Below, in pieces: positions 22,288 through 33,027 of a DNA stretch of 47,800 nucleotides. The notes beneath the pieces are model-generated. The model worked only from the letters and a program-made list of their open reading frames with translations, had not been told where the DNA came from and searched no databases. The position numbers and the translations under genes are program-made. The stretch comes from Perkinsus chesapeaki (lineage: Eukaryota; Perkinsozoa; Perkinsida; Perkinsidae): assembly GCA_013115145.1 (NCBI GenBank), contig JAAPAO010000246.1:1-47800 (forward strand), read 5' to 3'. Position 1 is the stretch's first letter. Each line of letters begins with the position of its first letter.

Positions 22288-23834
22288 ATGGCTAATTTAT
22301 TACCAGCAATCATAGCAACAGATGACTCAGACTCCGATGATTCGGATTACATTGACAGTGGAGGAAGTAATAAGCTTTGTGGGAACTAGTGTACAGGGAC
22401 CTATAGTGAGGCTCCAGTCGCTTGACAGGTTCGGAGTCATCTGATATAGACGATATTCCACAGGTGGATTCTAACGGGAGAAACAAACGAGATGAAAGTA
22501 TCGATCGGGAATATGTCGACATGAAGGTGAACAGCGGCCCAGTAGTTGATATAGTAAAGGGCACGCCAGGCATTTCGGGACACTCTCTACGCACCACCTA
22601 AAGGAGCTCACCGAGACTTAGTCTGGGAAAGCTTCAATCGGCGGTCGATTGGTCATAGGAAGGTAAGTAAAGGAGTATTGCTGATATGTATGGTGATGGC
22701 TCTGTGATAGGATAGATCATTGGGCACTCTAATGGGGATGCTGGGAAAGGTCTGTTATGTATCAAAGAAAGCAACACCTGAGGAAATAGACATCAATAAA
22801 TTCAAGAAGGTAATAATAGCCAACAGCTATCGGGTCCACGTTCAAACGAATAATTAAAACTAATGTAAAATCGCATTTTTTGAATAACTATAGCTATGTC
22901 AATGTCATTTCCTTTACCCCTTGCATTGAATGTAGAAGAGTAGCTTGTATTGTCACGCATCCTTCTTCAAGAGCCTTTCCGTTCAAAGGCCCATCCGAAA
23001 CGGGCTTCCCGACGTAATCTTTGCGTTGCCCAATCACTGAGAAGGTTACTGGAAATAATGGAAATACTCAGTGAACAGCAGCCTGTCGGTTAAATTCGCA
23101 TTTGGATGGCGGCATCTGTTGAGGATCACCTTCAGGAAGCTCGAGCCGAGGGTCTTCATCAGTCCACAGCGTCGCATGTCATGTCCGTTGGAGATGTTCT
23201 TGAACGAGTTCGTAAAGCCGACAAGCTTGAAATAGATTCCCATATGAAGTATGCAGGGCAGACAGTTAGGTAATGGTAATATTGGTTGCTATTACGATGA
23301 TGTGATTCGCACAGTGTTAAACGTGTGGTGTCTTCTACAAGTGCAGAAGGACGTAAGCATTTGAGGAAAGCTGAGATTGAAGAGAAAAACGCTTTCGGCG
23401 TGTCGCTTGGTTCCCTCGATGCCTATCTGAGATCCCTCAAGGCTGGACAGGTAATATGGAAGGGAGCTCTGAGAAGCATTCTGTGCTGATTGGCCGCCGC
23501 TCATCTGGCATTACACCGTGAAGTTAATCTGTGAAAGTTGTAATTTCAGTCTACTGAATGCTTGTTCGGGACAAACTCATCAAACAGGTCACTTCTGTGG
23601 AGAAGTCGTCAGCTGAATGGAGCCGGTTTAAAGCATCTAATGAGCTCGATGATGCTTTTGAGAAAGACCGACGTGATGGTTATCTTCACAAGCGAGCATT
23701 TCTTGAGGCTGCTGATGAGCGAGGGTACGATAGCCGAGTTGGTAGAGTTGAATGACATTCTGCATGGTAGGTACGAAGCTAAACAAGCTGCGGAAAAAAG
23801 AGCACGGCGCAGTGACCCTTCACATAACGTCTAA
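22288..23834 (+). CDS. BCNT/CFDP1 (Swc5-type) chromatin protein
   Basis: Plus-strand multi-exon gene. Start 22288 (MANLLPAIIATDDSDSDDSD) gives the acidic N-terminus typical of BCNT proteins. An exon near 22615-22662 has DLVWESFNRR, like the family's LW.SF motif. Later exons give KVCYVSKKATPEEIDINKFK (~22745-22810), a middle helical part (~23105-23260), and VKRVVSSTSAEGRKHLRKAE onwards to the donor at ~23451. The diagnostic C-terminal BCNT domain follows: VEKSSAEWSRFKASNELDDA, then RRDGYLHKRAFLEAADER. A GTACGA..TAG intron (about 23731-23772) restores the frame to GYEAKQAAEKRARRS and a TAA at 23832-23834. Swc5/CFDP1 proteins act in the SWR1/SRCAP complex that deposits histone H2A.Z. Internal splice sites in the N-terminal half are approximate. 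Confidence 0.82.
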
Positions 23835-24185
23835 CCTTTTTTCTAGAACTAACGGGATTGTGTTCAAGTTTGGGACTTAAAAAGCCAGTGGGCAAGTATC
23901 CCTGCACTCTTCACCGATCCAAACCAGACTCTATACGGTCCGAAATCTAGTGAAGAACGTAACTGTAACTGAACCGCGGCGCAAACACTAACAAATGTTA
24001 TTACCTGAGCGATACAATTACTATTTACAAATAGACAATATTTGTAATCCAGATGACATATCAAGAAGTGGTGCTATTACTGGTATACTTATAACTTTGA
24101 ATGAATTGAAGAGAAGGTGCGTTGCATCATCTCACATCTCGTATGCCATGTCTGAGACATGATGTCTCACTGTCACCATATCCAT
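23835..24185. other. Intergenic, no recognised feature
   Basis: This lies between the BCNT gene and the inverted-repeat transposon. No exon could be supported. Confidence 0.4.
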
Positions 24186-24337
24186 TACAGCCCTCCACAA
24201 TGAAATAAAGTATTTCGTTTTTTAACGATTCCTCGTCTGCTATTGAGTGTACGACCATAAAATTTTGAAGCATAGTACTAGAAGACACAGCAAGGAAGAA
24301 TATGTAAATCGATCAACCGTTTCATGCCTGGGTGCTG

Positions 24338-24757
24338 TTAAGGAACTGCTGGTCTTCTGTGTTGCTGGAACTCGATGCAGCCATGATATAGAATAGTGCA
24401 GATAGTGATATTAGTAGTGGTGAGAGGTATATCAACACGATCATACAAAAGATATACTAAATGAGAGAGAGAATCCGAAACGGTTATGTTTCGGGCGATG
24501 GCGATTATTGCGTAATGGATATGCAGTGCATATCCATGACGCAATAATCGCCGTGTGAGCGTGCATATTATGCGTATCCTTCGGGCCTTCCTTGATGATC
24601 TTACTGACCGCACTTTGGTTGAGCTGGAAGCCTTCCAGTGGAAGGCAGCGGCCAAATCTTTCTGTGTGAACTTCTTGCGGCCATCAGGATGGGCTTGGGC
24701 CGCCATGCGCTTGATCTTTTCGCGATCTTCAGTAGAAACGTGTGTGGAGCGGCCCAT
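24338..24757 (-). pseudogene. Truncated transposase N-terminus (HTH-like) inside the TIR element
   Basis: The minus-strand frame begins MGRSTHVSTEDREKIKRMAA, followed by KKFTQKDLAAAFHW, then basic residues. The spacing of an initial helix and the TQKDLAAAF helix resembles the helix-turn-helix start of Tc1/mariner-type transposases. After about 70 residues the frame runs into the internal palindrome and non-homologous sequence. No DDE/D catalytic region is present. A deletion remnant is the simplest reading. Confidence 0.55.
24500..24552. repeat. 26-bp near-perfect palindrome inside the TIR element
   Basis: The arms 24500-24525 and 24527-24552 begin GGCGATTATTGCGT and pair with one mismatch around a single central G. 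It sits where the transposase-like frame loses meaning, so it may mark the deletion or fold-back join that made the element non-autonomous. Confidence 0.85.
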
Positions 24758-25040
24758 GTTTGAGAAACAACGAAGGAACTGCGTGGCGGTGCCTGGTATC
24801 GCGTGTCTTTCGAAAGTATTCTATTTCACCGAGGCAGTTCTGCGCGCGCGGAAAATTTCGCGCGCCGGTATCTTTGCACCCAGGCATGAAACGGTTGATC
24901 GATTTCACATATTCTTCCTTGCTGTGTCTTCTAGTACTATGCTACAGAATTTTATGGTCGTGCACTCATTAGCAGACGAGAAAATTCCTCGGAGAAATCG
25001 TTAAAAAACGAAATATTCTATTTCATTGGGGAGGGCTGTA

Positions 25041-25885
25041 TATTAGCCTTAATAATATTCGATCCTGAGTTCGCATGAGAATAGGCAAGGCAAGCATAAC
25101 AAGTTGTTAATAACAATAGACAATACGTGGAGGCGAATCATGTCAGTTGTTGCCGGTGGTGAATCGGGTTGGCTTAGCCAACTTGGCTATGCTCTGCAAC
25201 TGTTCACGAATGGGATGGGTGCTAGCACGTTGACATATATACGATAGTAACCTTTACCGTAAAATATGGTCCGAAATGTGCCTAGTCGATGATGATGATC
25301 CTCCGACGATCATCATCGTACCGACTCTTCTGCCGGTGAAGGGATCTTCAACCTCCACTTTTCGTGCTAGCCTATTTGGAAACTGATTGCGGGGTAGCTT
25401 AATACGGGTCTGTCCGGAAACAGCGAGGTAGCTACTGGCAGTTATCGGTGAAGATCACTATACCACGCCACGGGGTTGGAAGAACTCAGAAGCTTAGCAA
25501 ATTCGCGTTGCATAGAACTTCCACCTTTTCGAGACTGCTGAAGGGCGTCGCGTCTATCGTAATGTGGTGATGGCAGAAACATACGTCTCTGTGGTCTCGA
25601 TCGACCGTCTCGCTGCCGCCGCCGCCGTCAGTGTTCGCAGACGAGTAACTATATTCGATCAATGGATAATTCAAGTGATGATACTCAAATGTGATACATT
25701 ATTAACTTAACCTCACTCAATTGGAAGTGACAGGTTTCCACACAACTCACCAAATACAGACAAGGATGTCTTAAAGGAGAAGTTGGGTAAAGCGCTACTT
25801 AATGTAAGCTCGAAAGAGGGCAGTTTGGTTACCAAACTTTGGTAGTATCGGAAAGCTCAGAATCCGGCCCGGAAGTCAATACGAT
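25041..25885. other. Intergenic, no recognised gene
   Basis: Contains a short inverted repeat of GATGATGATC/GATCATCATC near 25288-25318 and a 17-bp palindrome AGTTTGGT-T-ACCAAACT near 25824. A plus-strand frame around 25520-25650 (VYRNVVMAETYVSVVSIDRL) is open but unplaced. The right end is the 5' flank of the four-exon gene. Confidence 0.4.
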
Positions 25886-27096
25886 ATGGAGACATCAAAC
25901 GACTCGAAACACAGCAGCAGAAACGGCAAGAGTTCCTCTCACTCATCTGTTCCGAAGGTGGGTGGATCTGTCCGCGAAGGCGATCTGTCTTTGGCAGGCA
26001 CTCGGTCTGATGTGGTAAAGCGTCTTGGTGAGCTTTTCGACTTGTACCCACGGAAAATGGAAGCCTTCCTACGAGACCCCGATTATCGTGGGAGGATGAG
26101 CTCGGTGATTGATTCTAGAAGTACCACAAATTACAACTTGGGGATATTTGATCTCGATTTGTATCAGAATCTTTGAGACGGCAAGCATCATCAGCGCTCG
26201 CAGAGCTACTGAAAAGTAACGACACATCAGTTCCGCGTGATGAGACCGATAGCCTACAAGTCGAGCCGGAGGACTTGTCTGGAAGGTGGTGAATCTTATA
26301 TGTTGGAGTCAATGACTGCTGTGACTCCTTCAGATACGAGGCCCTGCTATATGAAATCCTCGGCATTGATCCAAATGCCCCTGATGCGATGGATCAGCTG
26401 GTCAGAACAAATGTAGGCACGAATATCCAAGCTTGGATATTCCTTAATTCCGGGATGTCCCTGCGAGGACCTCTCCAAGGGTTTCATTTCCAGATATCCG
26501 ACCTTGAGAGGAAAGCCTTCGACGATGACGAGAACAGGAAACGAACAACAATCATATTGGTAAACTTAGTCTTCAAGGAAGGTAAACCATCTTCATAACG
26601 TCATTACGAACATTGTCGTGCCTTGACAGGCTTCGAGGTTTTAATTAGTTCGCGTGCATCTGACCCGCCGCCTCGTGGCGCTTTTCGTGCCGCTCTGAAC
26701 CGCAGAACGGCAGAGGTATGGCAAGAGTGTAGACAGGAAGCACACAAAGTTATCGGAACAAGTCGAAGCCCTGAGCTTCACAAACTAAGATTGAAGAATG
26801 CTAGACGAAAGCTCTACAAACGAGCTTTGGGGAATAGGATGCCCGAAATGATCAAAGGCGCCCTCCTCGAGGCTGCTGTCGCCATAAGCGTATTGAATCC
26901 TGCCGACCAACAAGAGCCTAGCCCAGCCGAGAGAGTCTATGAGTTATTAACGAGTAGAGCTTTTCCGGTAAGAATGGAAGGTAAACGACCTGTACGAAGT
27001 GTCGATGATAATAGCAAGTATTTGATCGAGGAAATGCCTGTCTTTGTGTACTCCAGTACTTGGGGACATGACAAGCTCGTGAACTCTTTATCATAG
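25886..27096 (+). CDS. Four-exon gene, function unknown (parent of the exon at 103-559)
   Basis: Exons 25886-26087, 26168-26285, 26334-26581 and 26630-27096 sum to 1035 nt, an unbroken 344-aa frame. Acceptors are CAG; donors are GTGGG, GTGGT and GTAAA. The N-terminus is Ser-rich (METSNDSKHSSRNGKSSSHS). A helical stretch follows (VVKRLGELFDLYPRKMEAF), then RYEALLYEILGIDPNAPDA and a short segment ending in VFKEGFEVLISSRA. The last exon is Arg/Lys-rich (LKNARRKLYKRALGNRM) and ends WGHDKLVNSLS. No signal peptide or membrane segment is seen. I do not recognise the family. The first donor, GTGGGA, is unusual and is the least certain junction. It converges on HAAO, with 157 bp between stop codons. 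The segmental duplication edge lies 10 bp into exon 4. Confidence 0.72.
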
Positions 27097-28551
27097 AGCT
27101 TTATGTTTGAGAATTCTGGTGTTACAGTGGGATAAGTGGATGTCTTGCAAAGTGCTAAATAGGGTCGCATGCGACAAGAGTGACGCGTACACTTAATTGA
27201 TAATGACTCAACGAAGGGTCTCAGAAAAGTATCAAAATTCTGATAAGAGAAGCTCATGTAGTTTTCAGCAATATTGCTATGCAATCTGGAGATCGTTTAT
27301 ACTTAAAAGACTGCCTCTCTGCCAAAACAAAGCACTGTCCAGCCTCGACAGTTTTCCCCTCAGCAGCGTCAGGAGACACCTAATAAAACGCATAGAGAAG
27401 ACTGATGGCTCCCGAAAGTTCCCTTGCTCAGACTGCTAACTGCTGACGGGATACTGGGCATACCTCAATTTCACCTTGCTTAACGTAAAGGAATGCCTCA
27501 AAATCACCGGCGGACTCTTCAAAGCTGGTCTGTGTTGTTCCTGCGGAAGAATAATCTACGAGGGAAGGCATCTTGTTCACCTGCGCCGAGTATCATGACC
27601 GTGAAACCATTCTCCGGGTGACTGTCACCGAAAAGGTTAAGTCTAGCTCCAGGCACCGCAAGCTCATCAGAGTGTTGTTGTAACCATTCGTCAAACGAGA
27701 AGGGTCTGAGGCAAAGATGAAATATGCCTGCACAAAATGACACAATGGGTTTGTGGGAAATTATCTCAGACACGAGCGCCGCACAGTATATCGTTCGGTG
27801 GTGAAGATTGAGGTGGCGAGGGATTCTGAATTCGATATTCAGTTTATACTATAAATAGAATTCATATTTTCTGATATTCAAGCAAGGCATTAATACGGTG
27901 GCACGACAGTTTGACGGTCTTGTATAAGAGGAGGCTCACTGACAACTGAGCCCGGTGTGGGCTTGCCAGTAGCGAAGGCTTCAGACGCCTTGAATTCCTA
28001 AATGGAGAAGTTATTCCAAAATGCTAATTAAAGTCTCACTTGAACGATTGGGACGAGATCGCGGCCAAGGTCACCACAATAGAAATATCTGCAAGTGGAG
28101 GAGGTCACATACGTGGGGTCAAATACAAGCATACTTCTCCCAGAGCACTTCATCGCACTTTTCAAAATCGGTATACCAGCGCAAACCGTCAAACTCCTTT
28201 CCTTCAAGCCGCGCTCTTTCAACGACCAAACCCTACTTCGACATTGTGGGCTAATTATGATTAAATGATTACTAGACTTGCTGTTTCCGGTCTTTGGGGC
28301 GAGTGTGGTATTCTGCCCGGTAGAAGGAACACTTCGCCTTCTTTGATATGGATCACTCTGAAAGATTCATCAGAGGTTATTTGGCGAACCCATTCTCATA
28401 ATCGGATTTCAGGCTAAGGCTTTTGAACAGGTCAACTTAGAAGCACAGTAGGATTCGGAATAGGTTAACTGAAGGCTCCCTGCCATGGCATACCTCTTCT
28501 TGCCTTGTTGTATTATCGGTAGGTTCATATTCCCTTTAAGTTGCCAAAAGA
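26640..28551. repeat. Segmental duplication, source copy (pairs with 103-2018)
   Basis: This is the intact copy: both genes it covers continue beyond its edges in frame, unlike the copy at 103-2018. It is 4 bp shorter than its partner because of one CGTA-type indel in an HAAO intron. No target-site duplication, LTR or TIR is evident at its edges. Confidence 0.93.
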
Positions 28552-28729
28552 ATTCTGGGCTCTCATCAAGGTGGAAATCAGTGCGCGTATTTGGTCCACC
28601 AACGAACATGATTGACAAGTGTTCTTTATGCATCAATTTGTTACAGATTGGTGGGCTGAAGCTTTCGGAGTGTTCGGCAACCCAATCTTCTACAGACACA
28701 GGGCCGTCGAACTTAAGGTTATGGGTCAT
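27254..28729 (-). CDS. HAAO: 3-hydroxyanthranilate 3,4-dioxygenase
   Basis: This non-haem iron cupin enzyme opens the ring of 3-hydroxyanthranilate in the kynurenine route from tryptophan to quinolinate and NAD. Eight exons: 28494-28729, 28273-28357, 28135-28232, 28040-28088, 27897-27997, 27581-27705, 27464-27540 and 27254-27379. They sum to 897 nt, an unbroken 298-aa protein; the animal enzyme is about 286 aa. Motifs in order: [40 protein letters not shown] with putative iron ligands His53 and Glu59, [19 protein letters not shown] with the third ligand His97, [19 protein letters not shown], and [15 protein letters not shown]. The C-terminal half-domain follows ([20 protein letters not shown], then LNLFGD). 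Introns run from 40 to about 190 nt, all GT..AG. It diverges from the DUF445 gene. Confidence 0.95.
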
Positions 28730-28860
28730 TTAAAAACACTTGTACAAACCTAATCCTGGTGGTGGTGGTGATAGCAGAATTAGAGAATTGCAAGATGTGT
28801 CAAGTGTTCAAGATTCTTCAAGTGTGTATCAGAGAAGGGATATGCTGCTTCGGTATTGGT
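28730..28860. promoter_or_regulatory. Short divergent promoter region, HAAO / DUF445 gene
   Basis: Only about 130 bp separates the HAAO start codon (28729, minus) from the likely DUF445-gene start (28861, plus), so the two genes probably share a bidirectional promoter. Sequence includes a (GGT)n run at 28757-28770. If the DUF445 protein starts at an upstream ATG in the same open frame the gap shrinks further. No TATA-like element is clear. Confidence 0.5.
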
Positions 28861-31800
28861 ATGGTTGGTTGGTTTGGTAATAAGCCGTCTTCATCTTCAT
28901 CGTGTTGTTGCTCCGAAGTAGATGGTGGTGATGTGTATCATTCCCTTGGTGGTGGAGCTTATTATAGTGCATGTAGTATAGAAGAGGAATTCGATAAATA
29001 TACACCATTACCAACACAAGATGATATAGTAAGAAAGAGGAGAATAAGGGACTAAGACACACTGTCATGCTATATAGTAATCAATAGTAACTGTCATACT
29101 GTCATGCTATATAGTAATCAATAGTAACTGTCATACTGTCATGCTATATAGTAATCAAGATTAACTGTTACACTGTCATGCTAAATAGTAATCAATAGTA
29201 ACTGTCATACTGTCATACTATATAGTAATCAATAGTAACTGTCATACTATATAGTAATCAATATTAACTGTCACACTGTGATAGTTGGTAATTTCCATTT
29301 TCCTTTCAGCGATCAATGAGAAGTCTGAATGGTCGTTTAAGTATTGCCTCTGGTGATTCCTATGGCGGTCGAAGTCGTGGCCTTCCATCATTGGATACAC
29401 TCTTTATGACAACACCACAGGCTGCCACTGCTGCTGCTGCTGGGCGACGGTCACGGTATAATTCCACTACTGGTGCATCTGATATATCATCTAGTGCCAG
29501 ATGGCGTAATAAGAGGATAGTACCATGGCATATAGGAGGCAGGAAGGTATTAAAGGAAGGTGTTAATGCTTTCAACTGTATCACTCTAGACATTGATGGG
29601 GTCAAAATGAAAATTAGTTATTACGGTGCCGGTTTAAGACGTGTCTTGGTGGGATTGATAAGTATTTAGTATCTCTCGAGTGTTCACGCAATTTATCTAC
29701 TTTTCTTACCGTTGATAAGCTTATTATTTGGTTTTGCCAAGTGGTAATAGTTCCTTACCAAGAACTGGTATTTTAAGTGGTCTGTATTCCAGTTGAGCAA
29801 TTTTCGTTGACACTTCGATGGCTCAATAGCTATAAGAGGCTTCAAATGCTAGTATGCTATATCCTATCTACTATGGCAGTATATCTCCCCGGCGGGTACT
29901 TTTCCAGAGAATCGCACATGTCGTTTGAGCACGTATGAGGCGATCTAGAATAATAGATATAACCTTTTTAGCCCTCCAACGAGATTGCCAATAATGTCTT
30001 CTATTCTTAGAAGGTCTAATTTCCTCCAAATGTCGTAACGCTTTAATCCTTTAGATCAACTATGCACTCTTGTTTGTTTTCTCTTTAAGTGCCATATCTT
30101 CATTACTTTTGTCAGTTACGGTTAAGTCGTAGAATGAAGATTGCTTTAACCTGTCTAAGTGTGTGTCTTACTGTTTGCCTTATCATCTACAAACTATTCG
30201 ATGTCCTACCATGGAAGCTTATTAGTATACCTCTGGTTAGTGTAATAATAATAACAACAACAACTTCATCTTAGTTACCTTGTCCCCTATTAGGTCATTT
30301 TTACGTGGTTTCATATATGGTTAGCTTTACAGATGTGTTTCTTCCCAATAGACTACTGGGGCTGGGATATCACTGGTCATCATCAAGGGATTGGATGGCA
30401 GGGAATTGTGCCGCGGAAAGCTGATAAGATGGCTGGAACAGCCTGTGACCTTATGGTAATATGGAACCATACGGACCATTATTGGGTGTCCCAATTTCTC
30501 TAGTCTGAAGGAGCTTACTCCATCGTGAAACCATATCCGTTGATGATGCAGAATCAGAGATTGTTAGGGCTTTCAACCGGCTAGGCGTTTATATCAGCTA
30601 CCCTATATAATGTTTACAAACAGGATCCATAGCTACAGCGAAGCAGCTTCCAATGCCGTTTAGACCAACTCATTTCCAATGATGGCGGTCGGGTCCTCGA
30701 TCGTGGAGTTGTGCTGTGTATTCCTAGACTACTGAGTCTGCCTGTGGAGATATTAAAGGCACTTACCTTTTAGGTTGACAGGCTGATATACGTACGCGAA
30801 ATAGTGGAAAGAATTGATGCAACTGACCTATATCGATACCTTACCTCAACGGGGATCCTAAGAAGCGTTCAACAAGAAGTTAACCGACGTATTGGGAATA
30901 GGTGGAAAGACTACAAACTGCAAGTGAGTTGTAGTGTTGTTGTTGTTGCCGTAGATGGTTTGCCGGGGTGTGGTCATCGCTACCGGGAGCTGTGAAGGAG
31001 GAACTGCTAGATAAGTCGATGGAACTATCTGAAGAGACATTGCAGCGGATGGTCGCCGAAGCTAAGAAGTGCTTGTTGGATAAGGACCTGTTTGATGTTA
31101 GGGTAAAAGGGTTAAGAAGGAGTCGTGATGAAGGAAGGTTGATTTGGTAGGATCTGATTATTCGATGCTTTGTGGACGACAGACGGATGCTTTCGGAGTT
31201 CTTTATCAAAATTGGGAAGAAGGAATTACATTTCCTTGAGTTTATGGGAGCAGTTATGGGATTAATATGTGGATTGGTAGGGGGACAAGTAACACAGAAT
31301 TCCTGCACGCATGCGCATCAGGCACAATTAGCGTTATATATGTTCCTGCCTGGACACTATCGTGGTGAGAAGGATTCGGCATACAGCTGGCTGTTGTTTC
31401 CTCTTACTGGTCTTATAATTGGATTATTCACCAACTGGGTGGCACTGCAGCTTATATTCCGGCCCGTAATACTTTACGTTTTTCTGACACCTCTAGCTGT
31501 TCACCTCTGCTTCTGTAGGTCCAGCCACATGTTGCAACGATTCCTTGCACTGGACAAAAGTTTAACATTCAAGGCCTCTTCTTGAGGCGACAACCCGAAG
31601 TCTCGCGTGTCTATAGTTCTCTAGTATCAGACAGTAAGTGATTGATAGAGCGATCCGGGTTCGATCCTCAGCTGGGGCATTTTAGGTATACTTAATTGTA
31701 ATCGTTTTGTAGCCTATTTGCAATCTACAAAAGGATGGGATAGAATATTGGAAGTCTTTAAAGAGACCATCAACAGTACTGTTGACGGTATGATCTCAAC

Positions 31801-32495
31801 ACCTGCCGCATTAGCGATCAAGATGGCTGGCAAAGAGGGCTCGTAAGCCGCGGTGTGGAGGATCTTGGTGGAAGATATTGCTGTTAGATACGAAAGGTTT
31901 AAGAATGATGTAGCTCATGAATTGAAGGTTGAGCTAAGTCATCCTCATTATGTTGAGATGTATGAGAGGTAACATTAACACCTTTACACACAGTTTTATA
32001 AAGCAAAATAGCCCCTTATGGAATATACAGTACTCTCACAGACACTCTGTTAATTCCCGTACAACTTTAAGATATTGTACAGTACATACGTGATTGTTAA
32101 CCTATTTCGTATCTCTATTCATTCGTAGTTTTTAGCCTATTTCGTATCTTTATTCATTTCGTAGTTGTTAACCTATTTCGTATCTTTATTCATGCTTAGT
32201 TTCTGATCCACCATGTCGTATCTCTATCACTTGAGTTTGGTTCAATAACTTAACCATCCACATCAGATACATGGACAGCCGACTTGGTATACGAGAACTG
32301 ATGGCTCAAAGGCTGGCCGCAATGCCACCACAGGACTTCGAGCGAATGCTTCATCCAGTACAGTTATCATCATATTACCCTAATCATTGAATACTTTGAT
32401 AGGTGTTCCAAGAAGATGAAGGGACATTAATAATATTAGGAGGAGTCCTCGGAGCTGCCGTAGGTTGCCTTCAAGTTTGGATCTTCGGACTTTAA
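28861..32495 (+). CDS. DUF445-family membrane protein
   Basis: Multi-exon plus-strand gene. Exon 1 (28861-29028, from MVGWFGNKPSSSSSCCCSEV) and exon 2 (from 29310) encode a low-complexity N-terminus. A hydrophobic exon ending at 30224 joins 30352-30455 to give LPWKLINYWGWDITGHHQGI then GWQGIVPRKADKMA, a DUF445 signature. Later exons give IVERIDATDLYRYL (~30808), VWSSLPGAVKEELLDK (~30970), FFIKIGKKELHFLEFMGAVM (~31200), LLFPLTGLIIGLFTNWVALQ (~31395) then LIFRP, IQGLFLRRQPEVSRVYSSL (~31570-31625), MPPQDFERMLHPVFQEDEGT (~32322-32427) and a final hydrophobic segment, stop 32493-32495. The conserved G..TNW.A...FRP and FQEDE motifs are diagnostic. Biochemical function of the family is unknown. Oddities: an in-frame TAA at 31844-31846 and unresolved phases near 30460-30770 and 30925-30960. 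Confidence 0.82.
29061..29277. repeat. 37-bp minisatellite in DUF445-gene intron 1
   Basis: About six tandem or partial copies of a 37-bp AT-rich unit, core CTATATAGTAATCAATAGTA followed by ACTGTCAT. Copies 1-4 are full length; the later ones are shortened by loss of one ACTGTCAT half. The array fills most of intron 29029-29309 but leaves the GTAAGA donor and the polypyrimidine TTTCAG acceptor clear. Confidence 0.93.
31657..31684 (+). repeat. T-arm-like dispersed motif filling a DUF445-gene intron
   Basis: GGTTCGATCCTCAGCTGGGG followed by CATTTTAG lies between a GTAAGTG donor at 31632 and the acceptor near 31708. The 77-nt intron consists largely of this repeat. Confidence 0.5.
31843..31860 (+). 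other. In-frame TAA, or candidate 18-nt intron, in the DUF445 gene
   Basis: Within an otherwise open exon (about 31711-31967) the frame meets TAA at 31844-31846. The 18 bases GTAAGCCGCGGTGTGGAG start with a GTAAG donor and end with AG. Removing them keeps the frame and joins KEGS to ILVEDIAVRY. Alternatives are a disabling mutation or an assembly error. Other introns here are at least 40 nt. Confidence 0.4.
32092..32206. repeat. Three-copy ~37-bp tandem repeat in a DUF445-gene intron
   Basis: Three diverged copies of a unit with core CCTATTTCGTATCTTTATTC separated by GTAGTTGTTAA-like spacers, within the intron between the exon ending at 31967 and the one starting near 32267. Confidence 0.85.
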
Positions 32496-33027
32496 TCATC
32501 ATCATTACTGTTCATTCCTTTTAACGTACTAGTGTCACTATTGCAGACCCCACTCGGGATACTATTTCCTTTTGTCCTAGTTTTTCTTATTATATCTAAC
32601 ATGTTGGGTTAGTCAGTCATGAACTCACCTATAATGCTAAGACATCTTCTGGCGAACTAGATCACATCTTTGAGAGATTCCAGTCACGCTTGACATTAAC
32701 AAGCAGCCGACTAAAAACTGAACAGTTACGAATTAGTCTTCACACTTGTATCTGGCAGCGTTGACTTATAGCGGTCAGAGAAACCAACATCGGCAAACCT
32801 CGGATGACGGTAAAACATCAATTATTGATTCTCACTGACCGAACGGGACTCGGCTCAGATGTCACTATTATTTCGTGATACGTCTAACGATGCAACAATT
32901 CTCTCTTCAATCTTAACTACTGCACACTCATGCCATCACATCAGCGCTGTGATGTTATGAGCGGGTGATAACCCTCATCTGCGTCGCATAGTTGGCCCCA
33001 TTATGCGCGTAAAGATCTCTATTAGGA
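32496..33027. other. Intergenic between DUF445 gene and giant mosaic gene
   Basis: No exon recognised. A short palindrome around CATCACATCAGCGCTGTGATG lies near 32936. The end of this stretch is the presumptive promoter of the giant gene. Confidence 0.4.

Larger units (their letters stand above)
24186..25040. mobile_element. Non-autonomous Tc1/mariner-like element with long TIRs
   Basis: Long terminal inverted repeats at 24188-24335 and 24876-25038 start CAGCCCTCC and end GGAGGGCTG. A TA dinucleotide lies immediately outside each end (24186-24187, 25039-25040), as expected of a TA target duplication. The arms are highly similar; the right arm has about ten extra bases near its outer end. Total length is 851 bp. 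Inside is a minus-strand ORF from 24757 (described separately) and a nearly perfect 26-bp palindrome at 24500-24552. Element length, TIR structure and TA flanks suggest a deletion derivative of a Tc1/mariner-superfamily transposon; superfamily assignment is inference. Confidence 0.82.

Noticed and set aside
22310-22597. 95-aa minus-strand ORF
   Set aside because: Antisense to the acidic N-terminal exons of the BCNT gene.
24338-24757. Intact 139-aa transposase gene
   Set aside because: Only the N-terminal HTH-like part makes sense; the rest is palindrome and low-similarity sequence with no catalytic residues.
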